From the NCBI GenBank assembly GCA_016169945.1, contig JADLSH010000368.1, positions 434,001-498,000 on the forward strand: DNA of 64,000 nt. Direction: 5' to 3'. Origin of the DNA: Trachythela sp. YZ-2020. Its lineage: Eukaryota; Cnidaria; Anthozoa; Malacalcyonacea; Clavulariidae. A program made the position numbers and the translations under genes. Under the pieces are notes generated by a model. That model was not told the DNA's origin and searched no databases. It saw only the letters and a list, made by a program, of their open reading frames with translations. Position 1 is the first letter of the stretch; every line of letters starts with the position of its first letter. Shown here one piece after another: positions 1 to 10,941 of this stretch.

Positions 1-360
1 TCGTTAGTGGGGGGGCATCATCGAAAGGGGACGTAACAAGTAGGTGGTGTATTACAGGTGTGGGAAATTGAAGGGGGTCTGGGGGTCCTCCCCCAGAAAA
101 TTTTTGTATTCTTGAGTCTCTGTGGCTTGATATATCCCATCTAAACGGAGCCAGGTTTTGTTGTGAGAACACCATAACTTTCCTCTTTTTTCCCTTTTTT
201 GGTTACATTTTGAACAAAAGGGACCTTCACTGGGGGGGGGGGCAAAATAGCTTACTGGGGGGCAACATAGGGGCTGGGGGGGCTTTGGCCCATCCAGTAC
301 ATTAGTTAAAAAAGGCCCTGATGTATCGTGCCGCCATCTTGTCCCAAATTTCTGGTAACG
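1..360. other. G-rich unassigned sequence
   Basis: The stretch has G runs near 8-15 and 229-241 and a short GGGGG/CCCCC inverted pair around 73-96. No convincing reading frame is present on either strand. The G-rich, short-palindrome character resembles the edge of a DNA-transposon-derived repeat, but no terminal repeat or target duplication could be fixed. Confidence 0.3.
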
Positions 361-1320
361 CATCAGGTATCCATCTTGATGTGATGTGAATACAAAACTG
401 CAAGCTTTTCATATTCTGATATAGTGTATATAAAGAAGCGTATAAATAAAAACCTTTAGCTTTTAGTGTGTATGCATGGTTAAAGAATCATGACTGGGCT
501 TTGTTATTCATATTCATTTCAAGATCGTTGTTTCGGCACTCAAAGTAACCTTAAACACAACAGCTAAGTAATGTACACGTGTTTACTTACAGATATCCAG
601 AAGTTCTATCCAACCACATCAAACCAGATTTAAGTTTCTTTGATCAATGTTGTTAAATAAATATAGCGAAACTGTTATAATGACTTGTGTTTTCAAGAAC
701 CTTCTGGCACTTTATTAATTAATGACTTCAAACAAACAATTTGGAGCTGTTTTAATTGTTCTGTTGGGGGTCGTTCAAATATTCAGGCAATTATGAAACA
801 AAGCTAACGGTATTTTAAGCACTAAGTATATTGAAATGCTTGCTCTATATTTTGTGTAGTGTTCTCTAGTTTTCTACATTGTTCTATGGGTTTACATGTC
901 AATTCAATCCAAGTATCGTTATAACTATAAGATCAGAATGACTCAATTTGATGTATTTGTAAATATAAGGCGTGGGGTAATTGATAAGTTAATGCTGACT
1001 TTGGTATTTCTACCGGTCCATGATTTAAAAATATAATTTTAAGTTGAATCCCTGTCTTATGACTCTTATCTAGTCAAATCTCGTGACGTGCGGGATTTGT
1101 ATGCAAAATTGCGATGGCGAGAAAATGACGCGCACATAGCCACACAAAGCGCTATAATGGCAAGATTGTTAAAATTATATAATGTTATTCCAACATTCCG
1201 TCAATCGAGCTTTCTTGGTTTAACTTAGATACAAGGAAATACGAAATTATAATTAACGCTGCGACAATAAATAATAAATATATAATTCGTGCGTAGTCAA
1301 GAACTTTTATTTTCCGAAGC
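361..1320 (+). repeat. Dispersed repeat family A, copy 1
   Basis: A non-coding repeat recognised by comparison inside the window. An inverted relative lies at about 44700-45400, and a same-orientation relative at about 35118-35400 continues at 36540-36625 after a Penelope-like insertion. Shared blocks include the segment starting CATCAGGTATCCATCTTGAT and the block around 560-650 with TCCAACCACATCAAACCAGA. No coding capacity is visible. Its class is unknown; boundaries are approximate because the copies are diverged and individually interrupted. Confidence 0.7.
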
Positions 1321-1328
1321 GGCTTCCC

Positions 1329-1590
1329 AGCTAGCACACAACGTAATCGCAACGTTGCGGGAATGTTGTAATTTGGTTAGGCTGACCTGAGTACTATACA
1401 ACCTTAAAAACACGTTTTCGCAAATATATTTTGTGATTAGTTAAAGTGTAATGTGTGAAAAACGTTGTAGGCATGTTTTACCGAACGTCACAGAAAGACT
1501 TTAGTACAACTTTCTGTAAACGTCCGTGGAACGTTAAAGCGCAACGTTGTTTTTACCAAAATTAGCAATCATTGTTCGTCACCAGTATCG
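1329..1590 (+). repeat. Dispersed repeat family C (AACGTT-rich), copy 1
   Basis: About 260 bp, also present at 45408-45672 (same strand) and 50108-50381 (opposite strand). It starts AGCTAGCACACAACG and carries repeated CAACGTTG/AACGTT words in both orientations, giving a partly self-complementary layout as in MITEs. No target duplication could be fixed. Similarity to the opposite-strand copy continues to about 1658. Confidence 0.75.
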
Positions 1591-1658
1591 AATCACAAGG
1601 TTAGACTTTGGCCACGATAAATATATCTTTGGTACAGATATGAGGACTGGTCATACTC

Positions 1659-2711
1659 TTCGGTTGTTCTCAATAATTTAATGCATCGATTAAAGTTCAA
1701 CAGCGGTAATGTCTCAAGATGTATACTGATGAAAGTAAGTGATGTATCGCTGTTTTGTATATTCACAATTTTAATCGGTTACTAGTTGTTATAAGTTTTT
1801 GAAATGTATCAGCTGATGAGCTTTGGGATATTGATGCATGATACCGTGTTTAACACAGCAACTCTTCAAAATTTTAGGCTGTGAAACCAGTATGCCTGAC
1901 AATAAAAAACAGCTAGCAACCGTTTGATTCAAGTGAAAGTTGTTTATAAACATGTGTGTTTTAAAGCTATAGCTAGACTAGTCTGTGGCAAATGTGGTGA
2001 ATGTTCATGCAGTGGTTCGGGACACATATCTTTAGAATGCGAAGTCAAGAATATATGGCACACAAAAGAATAGTCTACATTCATATATTCATTATATAAT
2101 GCGTTATTTAAGGTAAACATTGACGTAATGAAGCTTAAAGCCAATCGTTAGATCATGGATCTTAACCAAAACGCTTTTACAACATGTCAACATTTACACT
2201 CCATTTTGAAACATTAAGTCAACTGTATTCATTAATGAGCAATAAAATTGTTTAATAATTATTTGTACATGTATCTATAATGTCAATTTTAACGGATTAT
2301 GAAACAGGAATTATTTTAAAGGAATATTATCACTGCACAAGATGAGCTAAAAGGCGGAGTGAAATCTAAATTTGGAATGGGACACTGAGTAGCTCTGTAG
2401 TTCTTCATTGCAAACCAGTGCAGTACTCAACTACATGAAAATTTTAGAAATAATTTTTTTAACTTAGCGAGATGTCAGATGTTTTAAACACTGTATGTTA
2501 CTGTATGTTAAACACCGTATGTTAGGGGCCGTCGACAAAGAGATTTCGTCCACCGATCGCGGACTTGTTCCGCGATAGAGGGAGAGTCAGCCTTGAATCC
2601 GCGATTACAAAATACACAGGACGAAAACTGAAACAATCGCGGAACAAGTCCACGATCGCGGGACGAAATCTATTTGTCTACGGCCCCTTATTGAGTATCT
2701 ACGTTCAGTGG
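1659..2711. repeat. Possible 1.05-kb insertion with CATACTC repeats
   Basis: The minus-strand relative at 49640-50381 runs directly from sequence matching 1590-1658 into sequence matching 2712 onward. Here the two parts are separated by about 1.05 kb, and CATACTC is found at both edges (1652-1658 and 2712-2718), as a target duplication would be. The inside holds a block shared with 45709-45950 and the TTA-flanked MITE at 2525-2687. Deletion from the 50-kb copy is the alternative. Confidence 0.45.
2525..2687. mobile_element. 163-bp MITE with TTA target duplication
   Basis: Inverted ends GGGGCCGTCGACAAA / TTTGTCTACGGCCCC continue into matching GATTTCGTCC/GGACGAAATC words. The element is flanked on both sides by TTA (2522-2524, 2688-2690). 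TTA duplication is typical of PIF/Harbinger-derived MITEs, so that class is inferred. The left breakpoint of the large tandem duplication falls inside this element at 2629, and its right part recurs at 7994-8052. Confidence 0.8.
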
Positions 2712-3660
2712 CATACTCTAGTTCTACACTTTAATGTACATTTATTTTTAAGAAGTATTTTCAACTATCTGTAAATTATGCTCTGCTTTGGAAGATGCAA
2801 GCTTGCAATATCTTCTAAACAAGATATTTTTAACTGGCACAATTAAATCTTGATGTACATAATTATCGAAGACAGAGAAAATATTTTCAGCCAATTATAA
2901 GCAAAATTTATATTAGGCTCACCTAAAGAGCACAATATTTGAAAGTGCTTCAGAATCTCTTCATGCAGCAGCCCCACAATTACATTCCGGTAAAGCTAAT
3001 TTGTGATAATAGCATCGCCTGTAAGCGAACATTTGTGTGCTGATCGATTAATAGTAGTAGGAGATTTACATGTATGTATGAAATCTCTAGAAATTCTTAT
3101 CATCTTGGAATCACTAGTTTCATAAGAGAGTCCGCCACTCTGTCTGGTATCCCGCAGTGCAAAACTGAATTTTCCGACATTGGATATGATCAATGCATCC
3201 TTGAAAACACTTTGCGTTGTTATGGATATACAGGATCCCTGCTCCCTTGAAGCGTTCAACCCTCACGCAATCACTCATAATTCATTCGTGAATTGAGATT
3301 TGGTCAGTAATAATAACTTACTGCACAAATGGATGTAATCAAAGTATATTGCACTGTCACTGCTACTGAAACCCAACTTTGGATCTAGAGTACTTATTGA
3401 AACTTGTTGTTGGTTTATTGAAATTTGTATTTTTAAAATAGAAGTATTTTCGCTTGCATGCTATTTCACTTACTCTCGGAGTGTGAGATTGAGTAGGGTT
3501 ATTCCAAATTCATAAATACCTCCCAACAGAGCGGGATAATGACTTATTCAGTATAACTACAGAATCATGTTAACCATGCAACATAACATAGATCAACTCA
3601 CCTTCAAGGGGTTCACAAATACCTTAAATCAACCACAATAACTTTATCGTATAAGGCCAA
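2712..3660 (+). repeat. Dispersed repeat family B, copy 1
   Basis: This block recurs in the tandem copy (about 8077-8950), in part at 48245-48625 (same strand) and in part at 49640-50035 (opposite strand). Landmarks are ATGCAGCAGCCCCACAATTA near 2965 and GTCCGCCACTCTGTCTGG near 3130. No meaningful reading frame was found. The two partial copies near 48-50 kb represent different halves in opposite orientation. Confidence 0.75.
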
Positions 3661-3680
3661 AACAAAATTTCCAATGTATA

Positions 3681-4314
3681 CAGCTACTTCCATTAAGGTT
3701 GTCCCCGAGCAAAGCAGAAAAGTTGAATACGAGCGCGAAAGGCTTGCTGGGAATCGCCAAAAAATTAATGGACTAAGAATTTGACAAACCTCAGTGGATG
3801 CCTAAGAAATTAACATATTGTTCTTAAGTACAAGACTTTATGCTACTCATACGATTAGAAGGCATTTTAAATTCCCAAGGGTATAAAATCTTATGGTTAA
3901 GAAGAATATGTTAATTGCGAAAGGTTTGTTTTTTATACACCCTGTATACCAATTTGCAATTAAACGTGCCGCAAAACTTATGATTATTCGTGACTCCTGT
4001 CGTTATAACGTAGTGGAAAATGCCTCGAACTTGTTCCATCACAAAATTGTATGTCAGCCATAAATGCCACCCGTTGATTCATTCACAGCTCTGAGCCACT
4101 GATGCATAAAAACGTCTCAAAGGAATTACCCACAAAGAACAGCCCACAAAATATTTAATACGTTTCTATTTAAAATATTATTGCTAATTTCTTAGGAAAC
4201 CACTGAGGTTTGTCAAATTCTTGGTCATTAATATTTTAGCGATTCCCAGCAAGCCTTTCGCCCTCGTATTCGACTTTTCCGCTTTGCTCGGGACAACCTT
4301 AATTGAAATAGCTG
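3681..4314. mobile_element. 634-bp foldback MITE, copy 1
   Basis: Inverted arms of about 130-140 bp begin CAGCTACTTCCATTAAGG at the left and end CCTTAATTGAAATAGCTG at the right, with TA on both sides (3679-3680, 4315-4316). The arms share the segment containing CCCGAGCAAAGC and GGCTTGCTGGGAATCGC. TA duplication points to the Tc1/mariner group (inference). A TATACACCCTGTATA motif near 3935 may be an older mariner-type remnant inside it. No transposase is encoded. Confidence 0.82.
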
Positions 4315-4721
4315 TATGTTGCCGTTTTCCAGTTCCCGCGCGGTTTCGCAATGCATTTTGGGACTGCCAGGAGCAAACAAAATATAAATATTTCTCGATT
4401 CAACGTTCTAGAGGCAACATGGAAAAACGGCACATGGGCAGAAACTGTTGACATTTTTAGTTGTGCTACTGTGCTCCAGCGTACCATCGTAACGTACTCG
4501 AGTTCGAACCTCGAGTGAGATTTCTTGCCATAATTGTTGTCAACCGGCCGCGTGCTTGCCATTTTACTTTAGTTTTACACGATTTACATCCAGAAACAAG
4601 CCATTTCAACCTTTTACAGCCACTACAGGATTGTTGTTCAGCACAGAAACCAGAATAAGCCTACAAAGCTTACAGTAGATCTCGTTTGTGGTGAACCTGA
4701 AGAGGAGTAGCCTTCGATCTC

Positions 4722-5196
4722 ATGTTCAAAAAATATAAATCGAAGAAGAAAGTAATATCCCAAAGGAAAACTGGAGCCAAATCTGGAGTTCAAACAGTAC
4801 AGCAGAATAGCTCTCTAGAACGATTAAGCAAGGCCTCAAAGACTGTTAAAGTAAACAAACAAAAGACATCAGGTTTGAATCTGAATACTTCATGTGAGAA
4901 ACAGTGTTATAATAACAAGATAACACAAGAACACACAGCTAAATCCAGTGAAATGAAGGCAGAACCACCAGACTTTGATTCGATCAAGGCTTGTTAAGGA
5001 TTTAAAAGACTACATACTGGAACGAGGAGTACCAGCGTCACCATAAAAGTTGAAAGAACGTTTGACTTTGCCTGCTGGTAAAAGTGTACCTGAACCTTTC
5101 TCAATGAAAACTTTTTCATGTGGTTTTTCGTCACTTCCAAATTTTCGTTTAATGGATATTTTTAACCATTTACCCATGAGTAAAGCTGAGTATGAC
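4722..5196 (+). pseudogene. SAP-domain half of a broken SAP-SWIM protein gene, copy 1
   Basis: A lysine-rich ORF (about 91 aa, basic start MFKKYKSKKK) runs to 4997. A second frame then carries a SAP-like helix-turn-helix (LKDYILERGVPAS...KLKERL, about 5001-5065) and continues to PMSKAEYD at 5196. Between them are a frame change near 4990 and an in-frame TAA at 5044-5046. SAP motifs bind DNA; in the family I recall, a SWIM finger follows, sometimes with a YqaJ-type nuclease. That downstream half is found at 23460-23885. The break occurs at an inverted-repeat end (CAGTGGCG, 5197). The same lesions occur in the duplicate at 10013-10487, so decay preceded duplication. Function is inferred from domain resemblance only. 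Confidence 0.55.
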
Positions 5197-5613
5197 CAGT
5201 GGCGTAACGCAACCTCAGGAGGCCCCCCGTGAATCGGTCGCCTCCGGACCCTCCCCCCACTAAAGAATAGGCTGTATGTCAACACAATCGCAATGCGAGA
5301 GGCACCAATTGTTGCAGCCTGTGCTTCACCTACATATCTTAATTTCAGAATTTGCGTAACGTAGAACTGTATGCTTAACTTTTTAATTACCACATGAAAA
5401 ACTAATTATATATTAAACTCAAATATCAACTGATATTTATTATCCTTATCAGTAAAGAGAATCGGTCCTTCCTCCTAGCATAAACACTAATATATCTATT
5501 TAATATCTAAATCGCTTTATTAAAACCATATATGGTGAAAAATGGTAGGTACAACAGGTTACCCCTATTACTGTACCCCCAACTAAAATAGAAGTTTATA
5601 CCTATATATAATA

Positions 5614-6285
5614 GATATATTATTACGAAAAAAGCCGCAAGACGTTTATATATTATTTATATATTATTCGTACTCTGAAGCGTAATGGAGTGCCTGAAGA
5701 TGACCTAATAAGTATATATACATCTCTTATCCGCTCCATTTTGGAGTATGGCTGCGCTGTGTGGCATACATGCCTCCCTTCTTTTCTTGGTGAGAAGATC
5801 GAACGCATACAGAAGCGATTTTTCCGCATTATATTTCCACATTTATCCTACCGCGAAGGTTTAGCTCTTACTGGATGTCCAAGACTTGATGACAACCGTC
5901 AACGTTTGTGTTTGAAACTTTTTAATAAACTTAAAACCCAGCCAAGTTCGAAACTTTCCTACCTTATACCTCGTATGAGGTATGAATCGCATGGACGATC
6001 GGTGCGTAGTGGAAATAATTTGTCTTTATATAAATGTAGAACAGATAGATTCAAAAATAGTTTTTTTCCGACTATGACGGTGGTTTATAATCAGCAATAA
6101 CTGAGATCCTTTAAAATTTTAACTATATATTATTGCATGCTATATTTTAACTAAGATTTTTTAATAGTTTTAACTACATACCAATTGAATGTAATATATC
6201 ATTTTACATCCTGTAATATATAATGTAATTCACCTTACCGATGGTGCGAATTTATGTAATCTTTAATAAATTGAAATAAATTGAA
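5614..6285 (+). mobile_element. 672-bp 5'-truncated LINE insertion
   Basis: Present in copy 1 of the tandem duplication and absent from the matching site in copy 2 (about 10909). It is flanked by ATATAATA at 5606-5613 and 6286-6293, an 8-bp target duplication. The plus strand encodes the C-terminal part of a non-LTR reverse transcriptase (about 5665-6100; SILEYGCAVWH, IERIQKRFFRIIFP), ending NQQ-stop. After the ORF comes an AT-rich 3' region ending in a short repeat of AAATTG units. The C-terminal pattern fits the CR1/Jockey group. It is dead on arrival: no endonuclease, and no catalytic RT core. Confidence 0.88.
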
Positions 6286-6326
6286 ATATAATACAATATT
6301 AAAAACGCTATAAAAATGTTAAAATA

Positions 6327-7490
6327 TTAAAAACAACAATGGATGTTGTTGTGTAACAAGCGAGCGGTTTTACATTTTATACATATTGACTTCCATGTTC
6401 TGCAGTCATCAATGTCGTAAACAGTTCTTAGGGCGTCCCTATAATGCGTGTTTAGTTTACTTTTAAAACCGTTGAATGTCTCGTCTTCTAGTGTTAGTTC
6501 GGATGGTAAAATATTCCACAGTTTGGCTGCTCTTATGAAATAACTATTTTGGAAAGTGGTAGTTCTACATTTCCTTATAACCAACTGTCTCCCATTCCTT
6601 GTACTGCTGCGTGTACATCTTGCTGCAACATAAAATGCTGGACAGACGCCTATGGTAAGATTAGTAGATTACCAAACCATTAATGACTTTAAATAAGAAA
6701 AGCAGGTCCTGCATGCAGTTCTAGCCAGGAGGATACAGGTAAAATATCTAAAGACAATAGTCTTTCTCGGTAAGGCATCTCAGAAAAACAATCAAGGTTC
6801 AAAATGAACGAGTCGCCCGTCTCTGCACTTTCTCCATCTCTTGAATGGGGTTGACCTTTTGCGGAGCCCAGAGTTGGCTTGCATAGGAGAAGTGAGATCT
6901 TACGAGTGTAAGGTAGAGTATACGTCTTGTTTCATGGCGTTGAAAAGCTAAAGTACAACGCTTAAGTAGACCCAACATTTTGCTCCCTTTTTTGCTGATG
7001 TTGTATGCATGTTCGCTCCAGTCCAAGTTTGATGTAACATGTACTCCAAGATCTTTGATCTTGTTGACCGTAGGTAATACCGAATCGTTAATTTGATAAG
7101 AATGTTCAATTCTATTTATTTTGCGGGAGATACGCAGAACCGAGCACTTCATTGAAATCCAGCAAATAGTTTTGAGTTGTACAGCATACCGAGTTGATTT
7201 TGGATTGGAAAGAATTCGCATCATCGTAAGAAGTAATGGATTTGTAACACTTGAGGTCATCAGCGTACATTACTCCCTTATCGCAAGATGAGAGAATATC
7301 ATTGGAGTAAATCAAGAATAGAATCGGACCGAGGATGGAGCTTTGAGGGACACCTGCAGAGACCACGGAAACAGGCTGCGAGGTTGCTCCTAAAACTGTT
7401 ACCTGTTGCTGCCTGTTCGATATATAGGATGACATCCATTTCAGAAAGGAGGAGGGAAGACCGGCATGCTTTAATTTTGGTTTTGGTATA
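6327..7490 (-). pseudogene. LINE reverse-transcriptase remnant, copy 1
   Basis: Read on the minus strand. The segment near 7435-7260 carries RT motifs B and C (AGVPQSSILGPILF and MYADDLK), then the thumb region (IKDLGVHVTSNLDW, RSHFSYASQLWAP, QRRATRSF) in a second frame, and finally a C-terminal piece (RAAKLWNILPSEL) ending at 6327. Motif B has Ser where Gly is usual (PQS, not PQG). At least two frameshifts break it, and the 5' side is lost near 7490-7530. The motif set matches CR1/Jockey-type LINEs. The same remnant, with the same lesions, is at 10942-12105. Confidence 0.85.
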
Positions 7491-7734
7491 TAGGTTTATA
7501 TACTGATATTTAGGGTTATGCAAAAATGATATGCATGACGGATTACAAAGGATTAAATTTCAATATGATAATTTGCCTTGGATTGTTGAAGTTTAGCAAC
7601 TGCTATTGCTGTAAGAAGAGACTACAAACCTTTAGTACAGCGATATTTGCACGAAATACTTCATTTTATCGCCGTGCAGCTTCGCCGTGCAAAGTTTAAA
7701 GCCTTTGCGCGTTTTTGTCGCACTCGCAGCATTG

Positions 7735-7936
7735 TGTTATATTTTCGTTAAAATATAATATGATAACTAAACATTACTTTAGTTTTGTCTTTTAATATTA
7801 TGAAATACACTTATAAATCAATAGTCCTGTTTTTCAAAGTCAACACAACAGTTTTTTCCCCGTAATAATAACCTGTTTGACCGGTTATTATTAGAACACA
7901 ACTTGAAATATAACATAAAGTATATAGTTTCTTACA
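7735..7936 (-). mobile_element. BEL/Pao LTR carried by the duplication
   Basis: This 202-bp sequence matches the LTRs at 12350-12552 and 23077-23280. It starts TGTTATATTTTCG and ends TTTCTTACA on the plus strand. It is preceded by the same CATTG and followed by 54 bp of the element's 3' internal region before the duplication junction. It is therefore not a solo LTR made by LTR recombination but a passenger of the tandem duplication. It differs from the others by a 3-bp deletion near 7845 and a few single bases. Confidence 0.9.
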
Positions 7937-8968
7937 CTCCCGGCGTTGATCACCCCGAAGTGATCAAAATACACTAAAACAATTTGTATTGTTTGAAACA
8001 ATCGCGGAACAAGTCCACGATCGCGGGACGAAATCTATTTGTCGACGGCCCCTTATTGAGTATCTACGTTCAGTGGCATACTCTAGTTCTACACTTTAAT
8101 GTACATTTATTTTTAAGAAGTATTTTCAACTATCTGTAAATTATGCTCTGCTTTGGAAGATGCAAGCTTGCAATATCTTCTACACAAGATATTTTTAACT
8201 GGCACAATTAAATCTTGATGTACATAATTATCGAAGACAGAGAAAATATTTTCAGCCAATTATTAGCAAATTTTATATTAGGCTCACCTAAAGAGCACAA
8301 TATTTGAAAGTGCTTCAGAATCTCTTCATGCAGCAGCCCCACAATTACATTCCGGTAAAGCTAATTTGTGATAATAGCATCGCCTGTAAGCGAACATTTG
8401 TGTGCTGATCGATTAATAGTAGTAGGAGATTTACATGCATGTATGTATGAAATCTCTAGAAATTCTTATCATCTTGGAATCACTGGTTTCATAAGAGAGT
8501 CCGCCACTCTGTCTGGTATCCCGCAGTGCAAAACTGAATTTTCCGACATTTTTCCGACATTCAACCCTCACGCAATCACTCATAATTCATTCGTGAATTG
8601 AGATTTGGTCAGTAATAATAACTTACTGCACAAATGGATGTAATCAAAGTATATTGCACTGTCACTGCTACTGAAACCCAACTTTGGATCTAGAGTATTT
8701 ATTGAAACTTGTTGTTGGTTTATTGAAATTTGTATTTTTAAAATAGAAGTAATTTCGCTTGCATGCTATTTCATTTACTCTCGGAGTGTGAGATTGAGTA
8801 GGGTTATTCCAAATTCATAAATACCTCCCAACAGAGCGGGATAACTACACAATCATGTTAACCATGCAACATAACATAGATCAACTCACCTTCAAGGGTT
8901 TCACAAATACCTTAAACCAACCACAATAACTTTATCGTATAAGGCCAAAACAAAATTTCCAATGTATA

Positions 8969-9604
8969 CAGCTACTTCAATTAAGGTTGTCCCCGAGCAA
9001 AGCAGAAAAGTTGAATACGAGCGCGAAAGGCTTGCTGGGAATCGCCAAAAAATTAATGGACTAAGAATTTGACAAACCTCAGTGGATTCCTAAGAAATTA
9101 ACATATTGTTCTTAAGTACAAGACTTTATGCTACTCATACGATTAGAAGGCATTTTAAATTCCCAAGGGTATAAAATCTTATGGTTAAGAAGAATATGTT
9201 AATTGCGAAAGGTTCGTTTTTTATACACCCTGTATACCAATTTGCAATTAAACGTGCTGCAAAACTTATGATTATTCGTGACTCCTGTCGTTATAACGTA
9301 GTGGAAAATGCCTCGAACTTGTTCCATCACAAAATTGTATGTCAGCCATAAATGCCACCCGTTGATTCATTCACAGCTCTGAGCCACTGATGCATAAAAA
9401 CGTCTCAAAGGAATTACCCACAAAGAACAGCCCACAAAATATTTAATACGTTTCTACTTTGAAATATTATTGCTAATTTCTTAGGAAACCACTGAGGTTT
9501 GTCAAATTCTTGGTCATTAATATTTTAGCGATTCCCAGCAAGCCTTTCGCCCTCGTATTCGACTTTTCCGCTTTGCTCGGCGACAACCTTAATTGAAATA
9601 GCTG
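8969..9604. mobile_element. Foldback MITE, copy 2
   Basis: Duplicate of the element at 3681-4314, with the same TA-flanked inverted arms. A few single-base and one-base indel differences are visible, for example GGCGACAACC here against GGGACAACC in copy 1 near the right arm. Confidence 0.82.
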
Positions 9605-10012
9605 TATGTTGCCGTTTTCCAGTTCCCGCGCGGTTTCGCAATGCATTTTGGGACTGCCAGGGAGCAAACAAAATATAAATATTTCTCGATTCAACGTTCT
9701 AGAGGCAACATGGAAAAACGGCACATGGGCAGAAACTGTTGACATTTTTAGTTGTGCTACTGTGCTCCAGCGTACCATCGTAACGTACTCGAGTTCGAAC
9801 CTCGAGTGAGATTTCTTGCCATAATTGTTGTCAACCGGCCGCGTGCTTGCCATTTTACTTTAGTTTTACACGATTTACATCCAGAAACAAGCCATTTCAA
9901 CCTTTTACAGCCACTACAGGATTGTTGTTCAGCACAGAAACCAGAATAAGCCTACAAAGCTTACAGTAGATCTCGTTTGTGGTGAACCTGAAGAGGAGTA
10001 GCCTTCGATCTC

Positions 10013-10487
10013 ATGTTCAAAAAATATAAATCGAAGAAGAAAGTAATATCCCAAAGGAAAACTGGAGCCAAATCTGGAGTTCAAACAGTACAGCAGAATA
10101 GCTCTCTAGAACGATTAAGCAAGGCCTCAAAGACTGTTAAAGTAAACAAACAAAAGACATCAGGTTTGAATCTGAATACTTCATGTGAGAAACAGTATTA
10201 TAATAACAAGATAACACAAGAACACACAGCTAAATCCAGTGAAATGAAGGCAGAACCACCAGACTTTGATTCGATCAAGGCTTGTTAAGGATTTAAAAGA
10301 CTACATACTGGAACGAGGAGTACCAGCGTCACCATAAAAGTTGAAAGAACGTTTGACTTTGCCTGCTGGTAAAAGTGTACCTGAACCTTTCTCAATGAAA
10401 ACTTTTTCATGTGGTTTTTCGTCACTTCCAAATTTTCGTTTAATGGATATTTTTAACCATTTACCCATGAGTAAAGCTGAGTATGAC
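10013..10487 (+). pseudogene. SAP-domain half of the broken SAP-SWIM gene, copy 2
   Basis: Same structure as 4722-5196: lysine-rich leader, frame change near 10281, SAP-like segment with an in-frame TAA near 10335, ending at GAGTATGAC (10479-10487). The next bases are CAGTGGCG. The coding sequence resumes at 23460 with the identical GAGTATGAC preceded by CGCCACTGCAT. So this copy lies next to its true continuation, separated by a nested stack of insertions. One Cys codon of copy 1 (TGT) reads TAT here. The gene is not functional as it stands. Confidence 0.6.
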
Positions 10488-10941
10488 CAGTGGCGTAACG
10501 CAACGTCAGGAGGCCCCCCGTCAATCGCCCGCCCGCCCCCGCCCTCCACCCCCACTAAAGAATAGGCTGTATGTCAACACAATCGCAATGCGAGAGGCAC
10601 CAATTGTTGCAGCCTGTGCTTCACCTACATATCTTAATTTCAGAATTTGCGTAACGTAGAACTGTATGCTTAACTTTTTAATTACCACATGAAAAACTAA
10701 TTATATATTAAACTCAAATATCAACTGATATTTATTATCCTTATCAGTAAAGAGAATCGGTCCTTCCTCCTAGCATAAACACTAATATATCTATTTAATA
10801 TCTAAATCGCTTTATTAAAACCATATATGGTGAAAAATGGTAGGTACAACAGGTTACCCCAATTACTGTACCCCCAACTAAAATAGAAGTTTATACCTAT
10901 ATATAATACAATATTAAAAACGCTATAAAAATGTTAAAATA

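Larger units (their letters stand above)
2629..7990 (+). repeat. Tandem duplication, copy 1 (5.36 kb)
   Basis: Nearly identical by eye to 7994-12606 in the same orientation. The left breakpoint is inside the 2525-2687 MITE and the right breakpoint is inside the BEL/Pao element, about 54 bp beyond its LTR. Three bases (GTT, 7991-7993) that fit neither copy sit at the junction. The length difference is explained by a 680-bp LINE insertion (with its target duplication) in copy 1 and a roughly 70-bp deletion in copy 2 near 8550. Confidence 0.93.

Noticed and set aside
4490..4525. tRNA B-box-like GTTCGAACC within CTCGAGTTCGAACCTCGAG, also at 9788
   Set aside because: The match is part of a short palindrome; no A box, acceptor stem or cloverleaf could be drawn, so neither a tRNA nor a tRNA-derived SINE is supported.
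7735..7936. Solo LTR formed by LTR-LTR recombination
   Set aside because: It is followed by 54 bp of BEL/Pao internal sequence and then the duplication junction, so it is a duplicated piece, not a recombination product.
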